From NCBI GenBank assembly GCA_963855995.1, contig OY979716.1, forward strand, positions 92,511,369 through 92,575,368: a stretch of 64,000 bases of DNA, given 5' to 3'. This DNA is from Muricea muricata (lineage: Eukaryota > Cnidaria > Anthozoa > Malacalcyonacea > Plexauridae). The notes beneath the pieces are model-generated. The model was not told the DNA's origin. It searched no databases and saw nothing but the letters and a program-made list of their open reading frames with translations. The number at the start of each line of letters is the position of its first letter. The first letter of the stretch is position 1. Shown here piece after piece: positions 1 through 12,844 of the stretch. Position numbers and translations under genes: made by a program.

Positions 1-2325
1 GTTTTTAGGTTACTTTCAAAATTGGACATTATCAAATTCAGCATAGCGTTTAAATTTAGCATTGCTTCAATTTCAACATGTTTCCGAATTCAGGTACTTT
101 TATAAATTGAACATATCTGAATTCAGCATGTACGTTAATCAAACGTTGAAGTTTCAAAACATGCATGATGAAAACGAAAACTACATGAATTTGCTGCAAC
201 CCGCAAAATATCCGCCAATATCAAAATATCCGCCAATATTAAAATTTCCGCCAATATTAATTATCGAATTCCAAGGCCTTCCCCCCCGGCATGCACATTG
301 CACAAGGATCACAACATGGCGACTGCGAATAAAAATATAAATAAAAATATAGTCGCTGTTGAAGACTTGAAGATATAATACCGAGATTTATAGAAGGCCT
401 TGGTGGTCCAGAGTCCAGACTGTGTTCAAGGAACGGTACAGCTTAAAACAAGTGCACACTAAGCAACGTGGTAGACGAGCAGACCTGCATATCACAGCAT
501 ATGATATTGATATACAAGAATTTAGGAACCAGGTTTTAAAGTTAGCGATGTGAGCAGTATGACTGGTGCAAGAAAAAGAACTTTAGCATCATATAGCTAA
601 TCATGAGAGCATTCAGATCATGACATGTCAATAATGTATGTATACGGGCTAGACCAATTACCGAAATATTCATGAGAACTAAACTAAACTAATCTAGACC
701 AGTAGCATTACCTGGCAGTATGGCCACTTGGTTTATGTGAGAGGGTAACCCTCAACCTCGATCTTTTCTTAAATTAGGGAAGGGAAAAGGCCCTGGCATC
801 GGCTGGCCTATTTTTGTAATCCCATTGGCTCATTCAAACTGTCAATTAAATCATTTAAGAGTATAATTTATTCATAAAATACAACTGAAGAGAGACTTAA
901 ATCATTTAAACCCTTTGCTTAGTTTGTTCATGTAGCTTTAAATCACTTATTCGGCTGACTTATAACACTCTTCGTATAAAGTCATACATGCAGAATATCT
1001 GTATGCTTCACTATCGGAATTTGATGAAGGTATATAGGGACAACTTATGCATGTTATCAGCTCACACACAGCAATCTTCTAAACAAGTTTTAACTGTATT
1101 ATGCCTACTAAGCACTTAATTACTCTACCAGGTTTAACATATTACTTTATTTAATTGGGCATTGTAGTGTCATATGTACAGCCAAAGATGTACAGCCAGC
1201 TACAGTCCGTAGAAGGTTGCTTTTATAGAAAGTTATTTACCTTAAAGCTAGCTGTATTGCATAGAACGTTAAAAATTACTTCTCTGATTTATTATTTATG
1301 CAAACACTCACAGAGACCACAGAAATTAACATATTCTTACACCCAGATATTCTGGGTGTCATGTGACCAGCCGATGCCAGGGCCTTTCCCTTCCCTAATT
1401 TAAGAAAAGGCCTAGTAGTGGGATTGAGCTTGGGTAACCCTAGCAGGATGGACAATTGTTAATTTACAACCTTGCACAATGCACATGTAGGGGGTTGTGT
1501 TGAGTAGGGTGTCCTTTGTACCCAAGACCATATGAACAAGGCCTGAGATTATGCAAAAGGCATACATAAATGATAAATTGTTGATATGTCATGATCTGAA
1601 TGCTCTAATTATTAGCTAATTTGCACTAATAATTAGTTTATGTGGTGTTCCTAGAAAATTTAACATATATTGTTCAAACTTCTGGTCTCCAATAACTAAC
1701 ATAGCAGCTTTAAACTGCTACACTATGTGATGCTAAGGTTCTTTTTTTAACACCAATCATGCTGCTTAATTATATCACTGACTTTAAAACCCAATTCCAA
1801 CAAAAATTTTATTTGTCTCTCTTGTATATCAATAACATATGCTGGTCTGCTCGTCTACCACGTTGCTTAGTGTGCACTTGTTTTCCCCAAGTCATATTGT
1901 CATTCCTTGAACACAGTCTGGATCACCAAGGCCTTTTATAAATCTCGGTATTATATCTTCAAGTCTTCAACAGCGACTATATTTTTATTTATATTTTTAT
2001 TCGCAGTCGCCATGTTGTGATCCTTGTGCAATGTGCATGCCGGGGGGGAAGGCCCTGGAATTCCATAATTAATATTGGCGGAAATTTTAATATTGGCGGA
2101 TATTTTGGTATTGGCGGATATTTTGCGGGTTGCAGTAAATTCATGTAGTTTTCGTTTTCATCATGCATGTTTTGAAACTTCAACGTTTGATTAACGTACA
2201 TGCTGAATTCAGATATGTTCAATTTATAAAAGTACCTGAATTCGGAAACATGTTGGAATTGAAGCAATGCTAAATTTAAACGCTATGCTGAATTTGATAA
2301 TGTCCAATTTTGAAAGTAACCTAAA
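1..2325. repeat. Long palindrome (foldback) open at the left window edge
   Basis: The first ~812 bases return as their reverse complement at about 1365-2325, leaving a ~550-base unpaired centre (813-1364). Direct reading shows arm identity at the outer edge (1-340 against 1989-2325), in the middle (361-591 against 1740-1975) and near the centre (745-810 against 1370-1440); indels such as the one near 1610-1660 separate the blocks. The two 92-codon ORFs at 62-340 (+) and 1989-2267 (-) are the same arm read twice, differ at two residues and resemble no known protein. The outer left end lies beyond the window. No transposase is seen, so this is either a large foldback or non-autonomous TIR element or an inverted duplication. 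The centre holds nothing recognisable. Confidence 0.85.
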
Positions 2326-2392
2326 AACGGAAACATGTTGAATTTGTAACAACATGAATATTGGCGGTGATCTGACGCCATAAGTTTATACA

Positions 2393-2830
2393 GGGGTCTC
2401 GTACCTAAGAGTTGATAGGTTTCGATATCACCAAACTTGTCAGCATTGTGATTACCAATGTCTTCAATAAAGCTCTCATTCTATACCAACAATGCAATTT
2501 GCTGGTACTTTTAAATAATTATTAATAATACAAGAATAATTGACGGAATAATGTATTAGGGCATCCACCGAACAAGCAGTTTTCGGTATGCAGTTTAGCA
2601 TAGCGTGTTTATTAAAACACGAAATGAATGTGAATAACGGTACATGTTTTCTTTGAGTGATATTTCTCAAAAGTAATCGAGAATATAAGCATATTTTACA
2701 TAAAAATGGCTCTGTAAATAGCCTCAGATGCCGCACGGTAAACCCATGCTGAAAAAGCAACAGATATAGTATTTAAAAATAAAAACAACAATTATATACT
2801 GCAATATACATGCAGGCAGAACAACTATAC
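2393..2830 (+). repeat. Dispersed repeat, copy 1 (other copies at 55.85 kb and 51.3 kb)
   Basis: This non-coding block matches 55850-56432 in the same orientation over almost its whole length, with the same order of landmarks: a start at GGGGTCTCGTACC, a shared AATAATACAAGAATAATTG segment, and an end at TACATGCAGGCAGAACAAC. The 55.85 kb copy carries an extra MITE that this copy lacks, so this copy serves as the empty site. A further related piece, covering the downstream part, lies at 51310-51490. No ORF of note is present. The repeat class is unknown. Confidence 0.8.
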
Positions 2831-2880
2831 AACGGTATGTATGTTAGGATAATGTAGTCAAGCAAGCTATGAACATGTTA

Positions 2881-3260
2881 AGGTTCGTTTGTCAACGTCG
2901 AAAGAAGGTGAAGCTTTAAGACGTCTTTATAGCAATTTCAAATTTTACTTTCGATGTCATCTAATACTATATGCAGTGATTGATGCTAAGACCATCTAAA
3001 TATCCGGAGACGTCGAGTCTAACCCAGGACCTGTATGTATCAACATGTCTACCAACATTCGACAATCTCAAAGTTTTCATAACTCGCGTGGCCTTGAAAT
3101 TGCGCACCTCAATATCAGAAGTATTTTAAGTAAAATGGACACCCTGAACTTACTAAATGAAAATCCCTTTGATATCTCATAATATCCGAAGCCAGGCTAA
3201 CCTCTAATATATCGGTTGATGAAATCTCCATTATAATGTATAGGATGGTATATCTGTCGG
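2881..3260 (+). pseudogene. LINE 5' relic with a 2A-like peptide followed by an endonuclease start
   Basis: In one frame, 3000-3032 encodes ISGDVESNPGP, which matches the 2A consensus D(V/I)ExNPGP. It is followed directly by a peptide containing LEIAHLNIRSILSKMD, the usual opening of an APE-type endonuclease domain in CR1/L2-like non-LTR retrotransposons. 2A-like ribosome-skipping signals are known at the N-terminal end of such LINE ORFs. Here an in-frame TAA lies just upstream of the motif (2997-2999), and the reading ends at a TAA a few residues after the ENPFDI stretch. The copy is therefore dead, and the reverse transcriptase that should follow is missing. A LINE C-terminal piece resumes at about 3545. 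Confidence 0.7.
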
Positions 3261-3544
3261 GGCTCAAGATGTTTTCTCCAGCTGATTCCGCCGTTTAAAA
3301 CGTGGGAGTGTGGCAATGGATGTATGTCATGATATCAATGGCTACACGGACATGCGCAGCTGTCTTTTGTTATTTATATAATATCCCACGAATTAGACCT
3401 TACTTTTCCAGACAAGCCACTGAGACTCTTGTCTATGCGTTTATAACTTCTGTAAGCTGGACTATTGCAATAGTCTATTCTATGGTGAGCTATCATACCA
3501 GTCACAGAAACTGCAACATGTTCAAAATGCAGCAGCATGTCTAA

Positions 3545-4450
3545 TCTTTGATGAAAGCAAGTTTTCCCACATTACAGCTATACTAAAATCCTTACATTGG
3601 TTACTAGTGTTACGAAGCAGTACATCAATAGCATAAAAATAGCTAAGTTAAGTTCTCCAGGCAAGGTAAACACTAGATACGTCAGTGGGAAAGATAATGG
3701 GCATATTTGGTTGCTAAGGAAAGCTTCAGAAATCCAAAACCTAGAACCTGATTGGCTGAGCCCATATCAGCCCACCATTCTGTTCACATGCACAAAAACT
3801 CCTACGACCGCTAGTATAAAAGACCGCCCCAGCTGAATCCCGAGCAGTAGTTGCTGAGTAGTCGAGAAGTGAAAACTCTACTCAAACGAACAGACAGAAA
3901 AGACAAGACAGACCAACAAACTCAGAAGAAGAAGACGACTATTGAACTGTAGAATTAATACCTGTAAAGATTCCCTACCTCGCGTAGTCTGAATAAAGCA
4001 ATACATAACACTAGTTTAGCAACGTGTCGGTTTTAAGATATTATTATTGACTTCCAGAGCTATTCATGGCTGTTCTCCACAGTTAATCACTGACCTAGTC
4101 ACCATTAAACAGCCAAAAAAATACTCCTTACGTTCACTACCATAGAACTTGTACGATCCAAGGATAAATTTCTAGCTACGTTGGGATATAATTTGTGGAA
4201 CAATTTACCTACGGAAATAGGAAGCATAAAGACTATAAACTCACTTAAATCGTCACTTAAGACCGTTCATATTAAGAACGCTTTTTAGATAAGATTTTTT
4301 TGATGTAAATAGGTCTATATCTTTATTAGTTATAACTATAGTTATCATATTATGCTTGTAATGCGCATTTGAAAACTATTTTTTAAGTTGAAATTTGTGC
4401 AATATAAATCAATGAACTATTATAACTATCATTATTATTATTATTATTCA
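3545..4450 (+). pseudogene. LINE C-terminal relic, split by a solo LTR
   Basis: Before the LTR the + strand encodes a ...LKSLHWLLV stretch. After the LTR, from about 4011, the same reading continues with a KILLLTSRAIHG stretch and then, after a frame change, LGYNLWNNLPTEIGS and a final LKSSLKTVHIKNAF. These are the hallmark C-terminal blocks of CR1/L2-type LINEs. The element ends in a short ATT-repeat tail near 4425-4448. Stops and frame changes make it non-functional. The 5' piece at 2881-3260 may be the same insertion with its centre deleted. Confidence 0.7.
3608..4010 (+). mobile_element. Solo LTR (403 bp) with a 4-bp target duplication
   Basis: The segment starts TGTTACG and ends CATAACA, so it has TG...CA ends within a 5-bp inverted repeat (TGTTA/TAACA). 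It is flanked by CTAG on both sides (3604-3607 and 4011-4014). It carries a TATA-like GTATAAAAGA near 3817 and an AATAAAG polyadenylation-type signal near 3991, as an LTR should. Removing it with one CTAG restores the interrupted LINE reading. No internal region is present, so it arose by LTR-LTR recombination. The 4-bp duplication and length suit a Ty3/Gypsy-like parent, but no coding evidence supports that. Confidence 0.8.
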
Positions 4451-4499
4451 CTGACTGTAAACGATGGAATTGAAAGCCATTGTGTGGTATGTTGGCGTT

Positions 4500-6060
<1,561 letters not shown>

Positions 6061-6065
6061 TGCAT

Positions 6066-6430
6066 CGCTACGTTCTTTTGAAAATTTCATCTAAGCTGGT
6101 CTATATATAAAATCAAATTGCATAGAATTCCAGGATTCCCTAAAAACACTTGGGTGGTGCTTCCTGAAGCTTATGGGTGCTTTGGGCTACTTTTTTCAGT
6201 ACAAACGGCAGCCCTGCAAATGATAATTTTGTAAATATAATTCCATGTTCAAATTTCTGGAAATATGACTTTCAACCGGGTCTGATTTTTTTGGAGGGGG
6301 GAGGAGAAGGGGTAAGCATGTCGTTGTACAGGAAGGTCTTTCATTAAGACACGGTTGGAATTCAAGCTAGATCCGCTCCTGACTTTATCAATCGTAGTTA
6401 AAAAGAATCACTGCTCCCAAATGGTGTGAA
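6066..6430. other. No gene recognised
   Basis: About 360 bases without a supported feature. It holds a short G-rich stretch near 6290-6312 and is otherwise ordinary sequence between two LINE relics. Confidence 0.5.
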
Positions 6431-7040
6431 TTTTTCAAAGGTATTTCCAGTACACAAATCTGCAGTACGCTCGTCTTTTGACAATTACGAATATTTTGGA
6501 AAACGTTATTGAAACAACTGTTTTAAATCTTCAAGTGTTTGACTATAATAAAATGATGCATTATTATCTCTAGCTGAATTTGTATTGTACCGTAGTTGTT
6601 CCACACAACAGATAGTGAATCGCTTAACAGAACTCATTTAAATGAATGCGGGCAAAGCAAATTGTACAGGAGCCTTGTATCTACACCGACGATTGACTTT
6701 TGACAGCGTACACCATGGATATGTTTATTACAAAAAACCAAATGTTGTGGTATTATCGAGAAGGAATTAATTAGAATGGTTTGGGAACTATTTGTTTTTT
6801 AAGAACCAATGCGTGGTATATGGTGAGATTATATCTCATGCTTATCATATAACACACGGAGTCCCTAAGGGATCAATCCTGGGTCCGCTTCTCTTTCTCC
6901 TATTGATGAATGACATGCGCGCCACAGGTTCTGAGTAAATATCATATATTGTCATGTGCAGATGACACTGTCTTTTTTCATGCGGATAACAAAGCTGAGT
7001 TAATTTAAGGTGGCTCCCTACAGTTGCAGGGCAGACTATA
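6430..7040 (+). pseudogene. LINE reverse transcriptase relic (second copy)
   Basis: The block HGVPKGSILGPLLFLLLMNDM at 6851-6914 matches the conserved non-LTR RT motif (G-V-P-Q-G-S-x-L-G-P-L-L-F). After one frame change, CADDTVFF near 6957-6980 matches the catalytic [FY]ADD block. Weak upstream similarity to the ...ISKVLEK... region begins about 6440. The reading is full of stops. It belongs to the same broad LINE class as its neighbours and is cut at its 3' side by the TIR element at 7066. Confidence 0.6.
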
Positions 7041-7065
7041 TAGATCAGTGTGAAGCTTCGCCGAC

Positions 7066-7448
7066 GCAAATTTCGATTCCGTAGACGGTCGGACACCTCC
7101 AAGATGGCCGACCACCTCATTGATCTCGTTTTCTAGCCTATGTGTCTGATGAAATTAATAGATTTTTCTTTTTAAATTTTAATAATCCAATCCCTGACCC
7201 AAACCCTAAACCTAACCTTTAGAAAAATCGTATAAAAGTAAAAAATATAAGAAAAAAATTTTGACGAACTTTAAAAGCCCCTGCCTACAATCTATTTGAA
7301 ATCCCACGCTTAGACGACTGAGCTAACAACGAGCTCGCTGGAAACCGTCGAAAACTTCGTCTAATTGAGCCAGAGCAGTCTGGGAATGAGATAATGAGGT
7401 GCTCGACCATCTGGGAGGTGTCCGACCGTCTACGGAATCGAAATAGAC
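7066..7448 (-). mobile_element. Short TIR element with 9-bp TSD, Mutator-like; copy A
   Basis: Both ends carry the same terminal inverted repeat, CGATTCCGTAGACGGTCGGA..., for about 35 bp. The element is flanked by near-identical 9-mers TTCGCCGAC (7057-7065) and TTTGCCGAC (7449-7457). A second copy lies at 33640-34050 in the opposite orientation. A 9-bp duplication with long TIRs suits the Mutator (MULE) type; no transposase is present. On the minus strand the interior contains the same tRNA-like segment as the other copy, but its B-box half is deleted, so this copy should not be transcribed by pol III. Confidence 0.8.
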
Positions 7449-7457
7449 TTTGCCGAC

Positions 7458-8040
7458 CGGCAAATGTTTTGAAATGAAATGAACGGCACATGAAAAGTTG
7501 TGTTTTGAGGTTTTTCTACGGCGAAATCACTAAGTGCTTGGTACATGATAAAAAAATTTGTGAAACCTGAACAGTATGTTTGTTTTCAACTGGTCTTTTC
7601 TGTTTTCCGACCGCGTTTTCGTAAGCTTTTACGTTTAATTAGCTCTTTCCGAAATCCGAAATATTTTTCGTATGTCGAGTTGAAATTTTATCACGTCAAC
7701 AATGATTTTATGGATTTTAGCCTTGATTATCCGCGGTTTCCTTCGGTAGATTTTTTTAAAACTACGTCCAGTTGTTATACCATATCTAAGGTAAGACATA
7801 TTTGAATTTAAAAAAATCTACAAATACGTTTTTCCGCAATCAAAATCCACGAATATATCAAAATCTGAATTGTAAACCTGTCTTCAAATTATGATGTCTT
7901 CTTCTTTTATACATCAATGAACAACTAAAAAAATGTTAACGACTTTTAAAGAAAATGTTTTGCCAGGCTTAAGTTACTTTTCCGTGCAAGACAAAACATG
8001 GTAAATCCCTTGTAAATACTATATACAATTATATGATAAA
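7458..8040. other. No gene recognised
   Basis: AT-rich sequence. An 86-codon ORF at 7545-7805 (+) has no recognisable motif and is probably chance. Nothing else is supported. Confidence 0.5.
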
Positions 8041-9101
8041 CCAATTATTATTATTATCATTATTATTCAAAAATCTTTATACATGGTAGCCTATTCAGTA
8101 ACCTATCAATATTTAACTATTTACAAAACTGATTTTCAAAGGGCCGTGTGTTAAAAGCGAAAATCCTTATTAATTAATTAATAATTAAACAACACATATG
8201 TAAATAAATATATATACAAATACATACAAACTAATTAAAAGTATAAAAACAAAAAAAACTATATAAGTATATAAGTATAAAAACCCAATCAATTGCTTTT
8301 TTCAAGTCATCGCTTAAAAGCACTAACTGATAGCTCGCGGAAATCACCAGTTATTTTGTTTGATAATTTGTTCCAAGACTTTGCTGCTCTATAGGAAAAG
8401 CTCCTTTTCAGGAAATTAGTCCTAGATTTTGGGAGTGCTAATTTAGTATTCTTACTTCTCAGGCTAAAAATATCATTATTGCACTCATTAAATAATTGTT
8501 CTAAATAATCAGGTCCTAGTCCGGTTAAAGCTTTAAATGTCATAACAGTCTCCCTATTTTTTAAATCAACCTCAATTGGCTTCCAATTAAGATCTTTCAA
8601 AATTGGAGAGGAACAAATGTCATATGTACTAGAGGTAATTATACGCGCAGCTCTCCTTTGTAATTTTGATAGCTTATTAATTACACTACTTGAGCCATCG
8701 TTCCATATTGTGGAGCAGTAATTGAAGTGAGGCTGAACAATCGCATTAATTATACATCAGTTTTATTAACGTGTGTCTTGGGCTATGCTGTTAGAAATTT
8801 TTTTGCATTGCACTTCATTGTGCTTGTCCCACTTCAACTGCTCGTCAAGAACCATACCAAGCGATTTTTGTAGCGAACATGTCTTATATGTCTGAACCCT
8901 AGTTTCAAAATTGGTCTATCATCAATAGAGGCAAGGCGAGATCTTAAACCGATAAGCATAAACTCAGCTTTCTCATTATTCAAACTAAGCTTGTTTGCTG
9001 TTAGCCATCATTGGACATTCTCAAGTTCTTCATTAAGTTTAATTTCAAACTCATTTGAGTTTTGTCCAATACAGGTAAGATTTGTATCATCGGCAAACAT
9101 T
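8041..9101 (-). pseudogene. 3' half of an antisense LINE (RT palm remainder, thumb, C-terminus, tail)
   Basis: Read on the minus strand, this continues the LINE of 13701-15950. Just after the interruption it encodes ADDTNLTCIGQNSNEFE, the catalytic ADD block and what follows. It then has thumb-type blocks, and at 8307-8600 a clean ORF with LNWKPIEVDLKNRETVMTF, FSYRAAKSWNKL and the final FRELSVSAFKR, a typical CR1/L2-class C-terminus. A 3' UTR leads to an ATT-repeat tail at about 8041-8068. Between 8600 and 9000 the frame shifts several times. The element was whole before the 9102-13700 insertion and decayed afterwards or in parallel. Confidence 0.85.
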
Positions 9102-9297
9102 GTAGCCTGAGCCAGACGAATAATGAAAAATATTCGTCTGAGAACATTCGTCACCAATCTTGCCCAGTGACGTTGACCTTTAGTCGAGATTTCGATAACA
9201 AATTTTCATTGGTCAAATGAAAACTGGATGTATTGTACTTTTTTATTGGTTCATTGCGCTATAATAATTGCATTGAATAAATTATCAAGATGGCGGA

Positions 9298-10652
9298 ATG
9301 TCAACACCAAAATACTTAAGGAAACGTAGAATTAATAAGGTATTAAATGACTTTCAAGTACCTTCTTTGTATAAAGAACAGGAAGAGACACTTGCTCAAT
9401 TTTTTTCCAAGCGAGATGTTTTTATTAATCTCCCAACATCGTATGGAAAATTGCTTATATTGCAAGCTGCACCCGTAATGGCTGATAGACTCTTTCGAAG
9501 AAGTACGGGACCAGCGTAGTAGTCGTTATTTCACCCCTAAAAGCCCTTATGGAAGATCAAGTGAGAAATCTAAACAAATTAAGTTTATCAGCTGTCTGCG
9601 TATCGGATCAACATGACGACCAACTAGTTCAAGATGTCATCAGTGGTCAGCACACACACGTTTATGGTTCACCTGAATGCTTTCTCAAATCAACCTGGCG
9701 AGGAATATTTGGAAGCAAGAAATTTCAAGAGTCATTAGTGTGCATTGCCGTCGATGAAGCCCATTGTATCAGTCAATGGTAAGATACATACCCACCTATT
9801 AATTATCATTTATTGTAAAGCAAGTTTTAAAGCAAGCACAAAAGATTGTAATTTTGACAGCTGACTGATAAAATATTATAATAAAATTGCTATTGTGTGT
9901 TCTGGTGTTGTCTAGGGGTTTGCCTGGTGCTAGACGAAGTAATGTTCCATTCAGATGCTGGTATGGGAACCTTGGGGAGTTAAGATCACTTTCACCACAT
10001 GATGTAAACATTCTGGTGGTAACAGCATCGGCTACCAAGGAGACCAGGTCTATAATTTATCAAAGTTTAAAGCTAAGCCATACTACTGCAGTGGTGTCAA
10101 AATCACCCGATAGGTCAAATCTGCAGTATATTTTGCAGTATATGGATAAGAATATTTCACTTGATTTGTTATTCAATGAAGTAATTAAGGATATAAAAAG
10201 TAATGGCATAAGAGCAATAAGGAGTATTGTTTACTGTCAAACTCGAAAGCAATGTGCAGGTTTGTACCGCTTTAGGTGATTTGGAAACCGCTTTAGGTGA
10301 TTTGTTTTATAAGGACGCTGAACCTAACTGCAAACGTCGCTTAGTGGACATGTACCATGCTGAAACACCTGAACCAATAAAAAAGCATATTTCAAAAGAT
10401 ATGTCAAAAGAAGATGGCCATATTAGAGTACTTATCTCAACTATTGCATTCGGGATGGGTATTGATTGCAAGCAAATTAGCAGAATTGTTCACTTTGGAC
10501 CATCTAAGAATATTGAATGTTATGTACAGGAGAGTGAACGTGCAGGAAGGGATGGGTGTAAAAGCAAGTGTATATTATTGTTAAATGGCTTGCTTTCTAC
10601 ACATTGCATGCTCACGATTTTAGAACTTCCAGTGCATGGCGTGTATTTATGA
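9298..10652 (+). pseudogene. RecQ-like DNA helicase, broken
   Basis: A superfamily 2 helicase of RecQ type. Visible motifs in order: motif 0/I region with LPTSYGK (Walker A variant, about 9430-9452), Ia [16 protein letters not shown] (9522-9566), [11 protein letters not shown] (9755-9781), III LVVTASATKETR (about 10012-10047), [22 protein letters not shown] (10438-10467) and [11 protein letters not shown] (10531-10557). The motif VI serine replaces the usual glycine in QEIGRAGRDG. A GT-AG intron of about 135 bases follows DEAHCISQW (9780-9914). Frameshifts occur near 9505-9515 and near 10265-10290, the latter beside a 21-bp tandem duplication. The RecQ C-terminal zinc and winged-helix part is absent. 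It sits inside a TIR element, so it is transposon cargo and not a host repair gene. Confidence 0.85.
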
Positions 10653-11987
10653 AGTTCTTTCAAAATGGTTGTTATTCCTTCCGCCTCATTCTCATTGTGG
10701 TATAACACTCCAAGAAATGTCTTGAAAAAGTATTAAATTTAATTTTAAATTTATTTGTACATACCAACAAAATCTACTCACATATAAACTGTACAGTGTT
10801 CTTCTAAGGATTCAATATGGTAACTGCTACATGTCACTTCATTGCTTAGCAAAGCAAATACAGTATGGCACCTATTGGCACTTCAATCATTAAATACACT
10901 TTTGACGCCAGTTTTTCAAAGCAAGTTAAGATTAACACTGGAGTAACTTGAAATTTAAGCTAAGCAAATTTTTAGAGAGCTTTCCTGTCAACTTTAAAAC
11001 ATTTTCTAATAAATCTCAAGTGAATTAAAAAAACTTGTGCTTTATGTTCTAAAGTTCTTAAACAAAACGAAATATTCAATAACCATTACCTAAAGCAGAG
11101 GGTTAAATTTTAACCCTAAGATAGTGCTAACCAGCTTTGAACAACTGACACCAAGAGGCATTCACAAATGGACTTAAAAAATTATCTGTTGTCAGTATTT
11201 CAAAATTAAATACCTTAAGCTTTTAAATTGGTGTAATGAGAAAGGATAGATGGCATTCTTAGGGCAATAAACTGCTATACAGTAGTTATTATAATTATAT
11301 TTACTTACTGGTTGTGTAGGTTGTTTGTTCTCATTGCCATAAATATGAGAAATGCAGGGTTTACACCATGAAGTACTTAATATTGGTCACCGCTGACCAC
11401 ATGGGACGAAAGGACGATTGTTGTTGTTGTTTCATTGCGAGTATCGCATATTAACTTTGCTAGAGTTTACGTGCTATTATTGTATATCGCTTTCTTCTTT
11501 CTTATAATAATCGGCTGGAAAGATTATACAACCTTCCTGTAAGTAGTAACTGTATTTTATATTATTGTATTCATACTCTTCATTGTTGTAATTTTGATAT
11601 TATTTTTGTAACAGAAAGTTCGTTTCATCGTTGGCTAATAAATCTATTAAACAAGTGAGAAGCGTATTTCTTCAAGAAATATGGGTTTCAACAACATCTT
11701 TGAATGACTCTAAACATGGAATATTTTTCACTATGCTCTTTGTGTAAGTTGTATATAATTTTCTCTTTGCAAAAGTTGTTCCTTTGAACTCGGAATACAT
11801 ATTCCATTCTCAAGACTTTTTAGATTACCATCATCTGGCTGTTTGGTGCTTAGATGATTACCATTTATTCGGTTCTCAGTGGCACAAACTGTCAAGTAGT
11901 GTCTATCTATGGTCTGATTATCTTCTGTCATATGATGCACCTCTTGACCATTGGGTGGAGCTTTCAAAGGTGGTTTGTGCTGTGTTA

Positions 11988-12224
11988 TGGTAGGTCCTCA
12001 TCTGGTGAAGAATTTCGGTCACTGTCACTGCTCGATTTTTGATCATCGTCAGTAGAACTTGCTTCTCTAGCTGATGCTGTCAACTTTGCTTTCATCCATT
12101 CACATTCTTGCTCCTTCATTACCTTAACTGAATGATCATAATCATGCCCAAATTCAGTGAGCTTCCTATACAGCTGTGTATGCGAGACAACCAGACGCAA
12201 CATTTTCAGTCTTTTCATTGTAGG
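11988..12224 (-). pseudogene. Downstream exon of the zinc-finger/transposase-like gene
   Basis: A likely acceptor, a T-run ending TAATAG, is followed by a 77-codon reading MKRLKMLRLVVSHTQLYRKL... that ends in an acidic serine-rich tail and stop. The LVVSHTQLYRKL block resembles the segment that follows the NAVQ block in the same remembered family, which is why I join it to 12845-13499. The best visible donor upstream (GTAGGT near 12738-12743) gives the wrong phase, so an indel is likely. The tail is much shorter than expected, so the protein is truncated. Confidence 0.4.
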
Positions 12225-12844
12225 CTATTAAAAAAAAATACAGTCCAATATATAATGCTGATCAAAAAATACTGGTTTATGGTGGAGACTGAAGTAAAGT
12301 TAGTAGCAATAATCACGTTGTGGCAAGTCTAGAATACTCTTATGCCAGTTGCATAGACATTGCTATGAACTTAACGGTAGCTGAAGGGAACCCATCTCAA
12401 AGTAGGACTTTGTGTTATATTTAAATTATGAGCAGGAGTGCTTTATCAACAAATAAAACTGACGACACAGCTAAGAGTTTTAGATGCTGATAAAGCAGAA
12501 CTGCAACCATTTTAAATGGCTTAAAGAACAACCAATGTTATAACCCGACCAGAAAAAAAAATTTAAAATGGACAAAGCGGCTATATCACAATATATAGGC
12601 GTTGATTAAAATTGTTTTCCTTTGAACTTTGTTCATGAATTATGATTTTTTAATTCAACACCTCTAGATAATCTGAGATTGCACCATGTACTTTTCACAA
12701 ACATAATCTGTGTCAGAGAAAATCCAACAAAAATATCTATTGACCTACTTGAATGATACAAAAATTTGCTCAGCATTAATTGGACAGCATTCATACGTGA
12801 AGATCTGTTTCTCGAGAGAATTGATGCCGCCATACCAGCATTTG

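Noticed and set aside
62..2267. Duplicate 92-residue ORFs at both ends of the first palindrome
   Set aside because: They are the two arms of an inverted repeat read once each. Codon content and lack of family resemblance give no reason to call a protein.
9298..10652. RecQ helicase as a host DNA repair gene
   Set aside because: It lies inside a TIR element with a target duplication, is frameshifted twice and lacks the RecQ C-terminal domain.
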